A stretch of 64,000 nucleotides of DNA, taken from assembly GCA_039881045.1 (NCBI GenBank), contig JAYWVB010000042.1:186001-250000 (forward strand), given 5' to 3'. Source of the stretch: Chaetomium olivaceum. Its lineage: Eukaryota > Ascomycota > Sordariomycetes > Sordariales > Chaetomiaceae. The notes beneath the pieces are model-generated. The model was not told the origin of the DNA and did no database searches. It worked only from the letters and a program-made list of their open reading frames with translations. Below, piece by piece: positions 56,911-64,000 of the stretch; positions within the stretch are counted from its first letter, which is position 1; each line of letters opens with the position of its first letter. The translations under genes and the position numbers were made by a program.

Positions 56911-59353
56911 TTACTGCACCTGGCTAACAATCTCGCTCGCCCTGCTCAGCGAGTCGACCATGGCCTGGCACTCCTTGCGGCGGCGGATGGTGTAGTCGCT
57001 CTCCTTGAGCAGGTCGTCCAGCTCGCTCTGGCGGTACATGTTCTCGAGCAGCTCCTTCTGCATCTCCTCTTTGGTGAAGCTACACCACCCCATCCCGGGT
57101 CAGTTAGTAATCGGCTGTGTGGATAAAGTTTAGGGTAGGGGCAAACGGAAAATAAAAAACATACGTGACGAGGTTCAGCATGATGGCCTTGGGGACCATG
57201 TCGATCATGGTGCGCTTGACGATGTTGAAGTAGGATGAGATGAGCAGCTCTGTAAGGGGTACATGGTCAGTTTCTCTTCCAGCTACCATAAACGCCAGAT
57301 TAGGAAGACACTCACTAATAACCTCAACCTCGATCCCCTCCCTCTCCGACAGCGTCCCGGACGCCTTGAGGGTCGGCGGCGGCGGCTCCATGGCGGCGGC
57401 CTTCTTCTTGTTCTTGGCAGCGAAGAAGCTGCCAAAGAAGCCCGAGTTGGAGTCGGCGTCGGGAGCGAGCGTGGGGCTCGCGGCTCGCGCGGGCGTCGAG
57501 GCGAGGGGCTTGCCCGTCTTGGGGTCGACCTGGACGGGACGGGCCGGGTTGTGCTTCTCATTGACCATGGCCATGGCGCGATGCCCGTTCAAGAAGTCGG
57601 GGTGCGCCGTGTTGATGTAGCACGACTCCATCGAGACAAGGTCGCGCACCAGCTTGTTCGTCGGCTCCATGGCCTTCTTGAAGAAGGAGATGACAACAGC
57701 GTGGATCTTCTCCTTGAGCGACGGGTACCGACGGTACAGCTGCTTGCCGAGCAGCTGAGTGAGGATGCGCACCAGTTCGTCGTACACGAGAGACGCACAC
57801 TTCAGACTCGGCTCCTCCATCCGCTTGATTTGCTGCTTGACGATCAGCTCGAAGGCGGTGGTGCCGACGAACAGCGCGGGCGAGGAACCGGACGAGTTGT
57901 ACAGGATGGTGCGGATATCAACATCCTTAACCTGGTCGAAGGGATCCACTGCTTTGACACCGTTCGAGTACAGTTCGTGGAATACGAAGCTGATTCTGGC
58001 GCCTCCAGACAGCTCGATGCTCGACAGCTCCGTGTTGTTACCGTCCAGCACGGTGCGCCACTCGTTGGTGAACTCGGTGATGATATTCAGCACAATGTTG
58101 GCGCTATTCCCGAGCAACGACGGCCCCAGCGACTCGAGCTCCTGCGTGTACTTTTGCAGCGAGCTCGAGATGCGGGCCTTGATATCCGGCAGCGTCTGCT
58201 TGATGTGCATCATTAGGATAAGGTTGAGCTTGCGAGCCAAATACGGCGTGCCACAGTACGAGCTCTTGTTACGGTACGCCTTGTGATTCTCAAAGAAGTT
58301 CTTCTCGGCCTCGAGCGCCGCGTTGATGGGCTTCTTGTTGTCAATGTCTCGTTGCCCACGGTTCACCACTGGGACGTAGCCCAGCCGCAAGGGAATGATG
58401 CGCCCAGCAAGAATATCAACCACGTCGGTGCCCTCGTCCATCAGGTCGACCTTGGTAAGCACACCAATTGTCCGCTGACCCTCCGGGTCCACCTCCCTCG
58501 CTAGCTTCAAGCCGTCCGAGTTCGCTAGATCGATATTGGCCGCCGTGACGGCCAGGATGATGGCGTTGGACTTTTGGATGTACTTGAGAATCATATCGCG
58601 AATCTGCCTCTCGATATCGCGCGGCTGGTCGCCGACGGGCACTCGTGTGAGACCGGGGAGATCGACCAGGGTGAGGTTGAGGACGTTGGGCGAGTAGATG
58701 CGCAGGTTGATCGGGGCGGGCGAGATGCCGGCGTTCCGACCGACCTTGGCTTCGGTTTCTCTGCTGATCTCATCGCGAATCTTGTTGAAGTCGTAGAACT
58801 TCTGGCCGGGAATGTGCAGGAACTCGCCCCACTCCTCCGCATTCGCCTGCTTGTCTGTGCTGTCGGCAATCTCCTTCTCGTGCCCGTTCGTCTGCGCCTG
58901 GCCTGGTCGGTTAATAAGCTGAAGTACGAGGGGTCGACGAGTGACGATGCCTGAGCCGCGGGGTAGGCTGCGCACGAGTCGCATATGTTAGTCGGTGAAC
59001 ACGGACGCCCGTGGGGCACATGGCGGGGACAAGGGAGCCAGGGGGCGAGAGGGGGGCGGGAGAAGGGACTCACAAGTCGCGGCCGACAATGTTCTCCAAT
59101 ACTGAACTCTTGCCGCTAGATTGGCTACCGACGACGACTATTTGGGGCAGATCGATCGGGTTGTTGACGCCGACGGTGGTGAAAACATCTTGAAGTTTGT
59201 TGACAAGCCTGCGCAGGAGTATGCATGTTAGTGCCCGATGACGAAGCCCAAAGGCAGCAGCAAGTGTGTCATGGCTGAGGAAAAACCGTACTTGATCAGG
59301 CCGGGGTCGGAAATGCCGCCGGGAGTTGCGAGGGAGGCGGCATCGACCGTCAT
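56911..59353 (-). CDS. VPS1: VPS1 dynamin-family GTPase
   Basis: Large GTPase for vesicle scission in Golgi-to-vacuole traffic, endocytosis and peroxisome division. Exons 59292..59353, 59074..59208, 57316..58967, 57165..57249 and 56911..57079 give 700 aa. GTPase motifs: P-loop GSQSSGKSSVLEN, the switch I Thr in PRGSGIVTRRP, DLPGLTRV, TKVDLMDEG. The middle domain and GED (SELDDLLKESDYTIRRRKEC) follow; there is no pleckstrin or proline-rich domain, which distinguishes Vps1 from endocytic dynamin. The variable insert B is Lys/Ala-rich (FFAAKNKKKAAAMEP). Start MTVDAASLATPGGISDPGLI fits the family. All exon joints restore conserved motifs (GRDFLPRGSG, EVIKLLISSYFNIV, NLVTFTKEEM). Confidence 0.96.
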
Positions 59354-60748
59354 GTTTGCGATATGTGTGCGGCGTGATGCAGGCGGTGGGTGGTGTTGGT
59401 GCAGCGCAGCAGGGCAGTCCAGGGACCTCAACGCAGCGAATCCAAGGGTTCAAGGGCACGGTGCGAAATGCCGGGCTGCAGCGACTTTGGGGGATTGTTT
59501 TGCAGTTCGAGTGGTGGCGCTTCTAGGGGTATTCGTCGTCCGTTGAGTCAATATTAGGGTATGAAGTGAAGAAAGCCGCGTCGTGTCTTCCCTCTTTTGG
59601 GTTGGGGATGGAATCTTCGATGGTTTGCCTCGCAAGAGGACCAGACCGTTCCAGAGTCGAACGTACGTGGGGACCCACCCGTGTCGCAGGCCCCGGTCTG
59701 TGCGGTCACCGCAGCATACGCAGCCAAGGCTCACACTGTAACTCACTCAGGCAGTGGGCCACACTTGATGCGACTTCTCAAAGCCCAGCCGGAAGTTAAA
59801 TACAGTACCTTACACACTAGAGGTATTTCGTACGTAAGGTAGGTAGGTACGGAATATGTCCTTGACTTCTTGCATCATCATCAGACCCTCGAGAAACACA
59901 GCATGAGATGAGCTGGCAGGCCTTCCACCCTATACTAAGAATTAACCACCCCGATACGCCAACTTCCAAGAATCACAATCATTTTCTCTCATTATTTGCT
60001 GCCTAACTACTCTGCGTTGGATCACCAAAGCAGAATTCGTCATCTGAGGCTTGAGTTGACGCGGCGCGTGTGGCCCGCTGCTTGCTGTAAGGGGGGGTCA
60101 GCCGTCTGGCAGTGGTCACGCAAATCTCATCGGTCTGGCAATGTTCCAACCTTTTTATGGTGGCTACCTACTGTACCTAGGTAGAGAAAAAAAGAGCAGC
60201 GCTGTGTCGTCGACTGAACGAACCGTATCCTCAATTTGTTTCTGTTCTACTTCGTATTCCACCCGCCTTCAAACCCAGCCGTCTTTCCTTTCCCCTTTGT
60301 CTATGGGCCCAATACCCACCCAGCCTCCAGCGTGTTGAATGGAATACCGATAACAACAACAGACAAAACCTGCCACCTCCCACTCCCAAGCGTGCCCCGT
60401 ATGCTATCACCACCTCCTGCCTACCTGCCCCCCAACCGTCATCATATCATCTGGTCCAGCCTGAATGCCCACGGCCCCATTGTCTCCGGTTATCCATCCG
60501 GATTTGCCAAGCCCCTCCGAAGTGTGTTCAAAGCCAAGCGAAAGAAACGAAAGAAGAAAGAGCGCGGCATTACCGTGTGTGCCTCGATGAAAAACAATGC
60601 AGCACTCCTAGAACACCCCGTATCTCCAAGTTCGCCGCCCCATGCTATGTCCTGTATTCCAAATACCACCAGTGGGGAAGAGAAGGGGAGGTAAAGAAAC
60701 GGTGCTACCATGGCCGCCTCGTCTTTGGGTTGCTCACCAACACCACTC
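59354..60748. promoter_or_regulatory. VPS1 upstream region and GID7 3' flank
   Basis: About 1.4 kb. No gene supported; open frames on both strands lack bias. The GID7 3' UTR presumably occupies the right part. Confidence 0.45.
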
Positions 60749-63212
60749 TCAGTGCCACATTTCCCCCGAGGCCAGGCTGCCGTTACTAGCTCTGTGCGTG
60801 ATTCCGTTAGAATGTCGCGCCGTCAAGGCCAGGGCCCTCGCCCGCTCTCTATTTGACCAACTGGGAATTCAAGTGTTAGTGACGTAGACTAAGCCAGCTG
60901 GTGTACCTCTGCTTACATTTTGACCCTGCCGTCGTCGCCGGCTGTGGCAAACATGCATGGGTCTGCCGGGTTCCAAGCGACCGCGTTGCAGCTTGTATGG
61001 TGCGCTTCGGCCTCCTGGACGAGGATGCCCGTCACCTTGTGCCAGATAAAGACATGACCATCTACAAATCTCGCGGTCAGCAAATGGGTTCCAAAAGAAT
61101 CCGTGGGTAATTCGGTTATCGCTGAGGCGCCTCACCTTCGCTGCCGGAGATGACAAAGTTCTCGTTGGCACCGCCAAAATCGCTCCTGATGGTAAAGTTC
61201 CCGCCCTTCTGGCCCGTGAACTTTTGTACCGTCTCGCGCGTCTCCAGGTCGATCAAGACTGCTTCGCAGTCCACCTTGTTGACGAGGAGAAACTTTGAAT
61301 CCCGGCTTATGCTGAGTGACGCGGCCCTTGAGTTAAGTGCTAGGTCATACACATGTTCTCGGGTGACGAGGTTGTAGACATGGAGGGTGCACTGCTCGTC
61401 CATAGCGACCAGCCAGCGCTGATCGCGCGAGAGGGCGAGGTCCTCGGTCCTGTGCTGGTTTGGCCAGGTATGGATGCAGTCACCGCGCAGGTTCCATAAC
61501 CTCATAGAATGGGTCTTGTCAAACGACCCGGTGACAAACGACTGGCCGTCCGCAGCCCAGACGCAGCTGCTCACGGGCTCCTCGAAATCACCTATCACCC
61601 TTAAGCACTCTCCGGACTAAAGCATGCTGTCAGTCGCACGCCACACATATAGCACACACGCGCGGCTGAACTACGACTCACCTCGACGTTCCAGAGCTTG
61701 GCCGTGTGGTCGAAGCTGCAGGTGACCAGTAGCTTACTGTCAGGGCTCCACGCCAGATTGCCAATTCCGGGCTTCTGATGTTCAGATAGTTGGTGGAAGA
61801 AGGTGAGGCGCTCGACGTCCCAGATATTGACCGCGTCGTCCGTGCCGCACGCTGCCAGGCGTTTGCCGTCGGGCGAGAAGCGGACCTGCCAGACCTCATC
61901 GAGCTTCTTGGACGATTCCAATCCCGGCGGTGATAACTCCACCAGGACCTCGGAAGGGAACCGGCTCCTGTCGCAGGAATGGTCCACGCAGAGTGATGGT
62001 GGTGCGTCGTCTGTGTGGTATCGGCACCTCTCCGCCTGGCTACGTTTCAGATCGTCTAGAAGAACCGCCAAGCGGCGCTCCGGAAGCATGACCGACGGGG
62101 AAATGGATTCTGTCAAAGATGGTCAGCGACGCAGCACGGAGGGGTGCGGAGGTTGGAGGGCCTGGACAAACCTGAGAGGTGTGCGAGCAATATCTGCCTC
62201 GACCGGCCGTTAGCACCGTCCCAGTTAGCCCGCGCCTTGAGATCGTTGGCGTCTTGACACATAAGGAGCCTAGATAGTAGGGGGACTGCCTGGTGCTGCT
62301 CCTGGCACAAGGGTGTGAGCTCATTCCGGAGCACAGCCAAAGCCCGGCCCGTATCACCCTTCTCCAGAAGCTCAAGGTACTTTTGCCGCCGCAGCCTAAA
62401 CCTCATAGCGTTGCGATCTGCTCCGGCAGCCAGGACAAGCCCGGGTCCGCGAGCGGCCTTGCCACAGAGCAGCTCCTCCGCCTTGACCCAGGACCCGTCC
62501 AACACGGCTTGCCGGAAGGCAATCACGTCTGGGCTCTCTACCTGGAAGCCACTGTCCTGGCCAACGTTGTCCGCTGCCGCATTGTAACCCAGGTCATTCA
62601 GCGCCTGGATCAAGATGCGGGTGACCTCCTCCCGGTTATGGCCATAGTAGCTCTCCTGCCGCGGCCCCACGGGGGCGCCATTAAGCCTGGGGTTGCGCAC
62701 GGCATCCGAGTGCGTCTTATGCGGGGGCTCGAAGCTCCCAGGGAGCGTTCCCCGCCGGCCCGGGACCCGTTAGACACCGTTTGCGCAGCCCGGTTCGAGG
62801 GCTCTCCCTTATCAAGCTCCATCAGCATGCTTGCTCGGCGTACTCGCTTAGTGCTCGGGCGAGAGCCAGCGGTGTTGCCTGACGTGCTGTCGTGTGCTCC
62901 TCCCTCCTCTTCTTCTTCTTCTTCTTCTTCGTCGAACTCGGCCCTCTGTCTCCTACCGAGGATCTGTGTCGAATGGCTGGAAGTGGAAGACAACACCGCT
63001 GCAGCTCGGGCAGTGGCCCTGTGAGTCGAGGAGGGGCCAGCCACCGAGGACGTCGCCGTTCGGCTTCGTAGTGGGGGGAGCTGGGGAGGGATCGGGGCTT
63101 CGAGCGGTGGTGCAGGGTTTAAGGGCACCGGGGTCGGTTGGGAAGGTGGACTGTCGGATGCGGAGTCGGGTGGGATATAGATAGAAGCGTCGCTGGGGGT
63201 ATGGTCTGCCAC
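60749..63212 (-). CDS. GID7: GID7/WDR26-type WD-repeat subunit of the GID/CTLH ubiquitin ligase, apparent frameshift
   Basis: Scaffold subunit of the GID E3 ligase, which degrades gluconeogenic enzymes when glucose returns. Exons 62172..63212, 61682..62109, 61136..61616, 60917..61061 and 60749..60860. A Pro/Ser-rich N-terminus with a Glu run and a basic patch precedes LisH/CTLH (REEVTRILIQALNDLGYNAA, FRQAVLDGSWVKAEELL), then WD repeats (VWQVRFSPDGKRLAACGTDD, NIWDVE, KLWNVE, VFIWHKV, VKIWSN). The frame breaks at the CCC run 62737-62739: restoring one base gives LGSFEPPHKTHSDAVRNP and about 735 aa. The first visible codon is a GTG at 63212; no in-frame ATG precedes the domain, so the true start may lie in an upstream exon (an acceptor TTAACTCAATATCATCAG is at about 63310) or be lost by error. 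Confidence 0.85.
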
Positions 63213-64000
63213 GGCGATCGAGGTTGGTTCTGCAGGACCGGCGTTCGTTCCCGCAGAAAAGAATGAAGGGTAGAAGAAGGAGAGGAGCAGAGCCTATGCT
63301 CGGGTTCTGATGATATTGAGTTAATCAAGTGTGGAGCTATCAGCGGAGTCGATGATGAAAGCTTGAATGTAAGATGAGAGCCGAAGGCAGGTCGCGCAGC
63401 CGATGCGGAAGCCGGGAGAATGACCAGAGCCGTCATGGAGATGTCGTCGTGCCGTCACCAAGTCGGTGGTTTGACCGCGGGGACCACTAGCTGGAACTGT
63501 CGGGTTAGGTTCTGGGCCGTGCACCTCTCACATGGGCAGGGCACCTACCTGCCTCCTGCAGGGAGGGACCCAGTTCGGGCCGAGCGTGCACTCACCTAAA
63601 AGTTGGGACGTTGGTAATAAAACGGGAAGTTTCCGGGCGAGTTGCAGGCAGTATTCCCAGGTCGGCGAGATGGAAAAGACGGAATTGCTGTTTGCTTGTG
63701 TTGACGCAACCACGGCTAGCCCACCCAACAGTCGAAGCGGAGTGATAATCTCATAAATGTGACCGGAATGAGAGAAAAGACGAGCGAGTCTTCCAAGGTT
63801 GAGAAGAAGGTTGATGGTTTGGGGCCCGAGGGGCTCCAGTTGTCAATGACAGTGGAGTAACTACCTAGAGCACTTCGATTGGCAGGCAGTGAGTGCGCTT
63901 AGTTAGGTGGCAGCCCCCGGGTGCTGGCAACCTCGACCGACATTGAGCAGTCCTGCCTGGTATTACAGTACTGTACCTATCATATCACGTCGACACTCCA
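63213..64000. promoter_or_regulatory. GID7 upstream region to window edge
   Basis: It may hold a 5' UTR exon and intron of GID7 (branch GATTAAC and acceptor ATCAG near 63310-63325 on the minus strand). No other gene is supported; frames at 63528-63756 lack bias. Confidence 0.4.

Noticed and set aside
2117..62739. Programmed ribosomal frameshifting as the cause of the eight breaks
   Set aside because: The sites share no slippery heptamer or downstream structure, differ in sign, and occur in genes not known to frameshift.

Overview
Eukaryotic nuclear DNA from a filamentous ascomycete. Genes carry 48-120 nt introns with GT...AG ends and CTAAC/CTGAC-type branch sites, third codon positions are strongly G/C, and the gene set is typical of Pezizomycotina (Mso1-type Sec1 binder, DUF3716, Mkt1, MPE1, GID7). 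It looks most like a sordariomycete. No mobile element, CRISPR array, rRNA or convincing tRNA was seen.

Layout. 0-11.3 kb, minus strand: GYP7 (cut by the left edge), MSO1-like, a divergent valyl-tRNA synthetase, a DUF3716 protein and MAK16. 11.7-13.5 kb, plus: mitochondrial tRNA-modification GTPase MSS1, divergent from MAK16. A tiny repeat protein with a strong TATA promoter lies at 13.9 kb, followed by about 5 kb without genes. 19.5-30 kb: MKT1, SEC61 gamma, an unidentified gene, hydroxyisourate hydrolase and GET3. 31-41 kb: MPE1, a PRELI/UPS protein, a secreted S10 carboxypeptidase and an intronless unknown. 41.6-46.8 kb: mitochondrial release factor and tryptophanyl-tRNA synthetase share a divergent promoter, then a glutathione S-transferase. 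47-54 kb: gamma-glutamyltransferase, GRX5, a short-chain dehydrogenase and an AMACR/CaiB enzyme. 55-63 kb, minus: an unknown with two possible C-termini, VPS1 dynamin and GID7/WDR26.

The genes are independent housekeeping units rather than a cluster. Themes recur: translation (ValRS, TrpRS, MRF1, MSS1, MAK16), membrane traffic and insertion (GYP7, MSO1, VPS1, SEC61 gamma, GET3), mitochondria (MSS1, UPS, MRF1, GRX5) and glutathione metabolism (GST, GGT, GRX5).

Eight genes contain an apparent single-base frameshift, mostly in a short C or G run inside otherwise intact conserved reading frames. The simplest reading is residual sequencing error, so these genes are annotated as CDS with the break noted. 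The most interesting positions are a probable 2-nt exon in the TrpRS gene, the two-ended gene at 55.3-55.9 kb, the micro-repeat protein at 13.9 kb, and the DUF3716 gene whose presumed intron is one unit of an exon repeat. Exon coordinates are inferred from splice signals and family continuity, not from transcripts.
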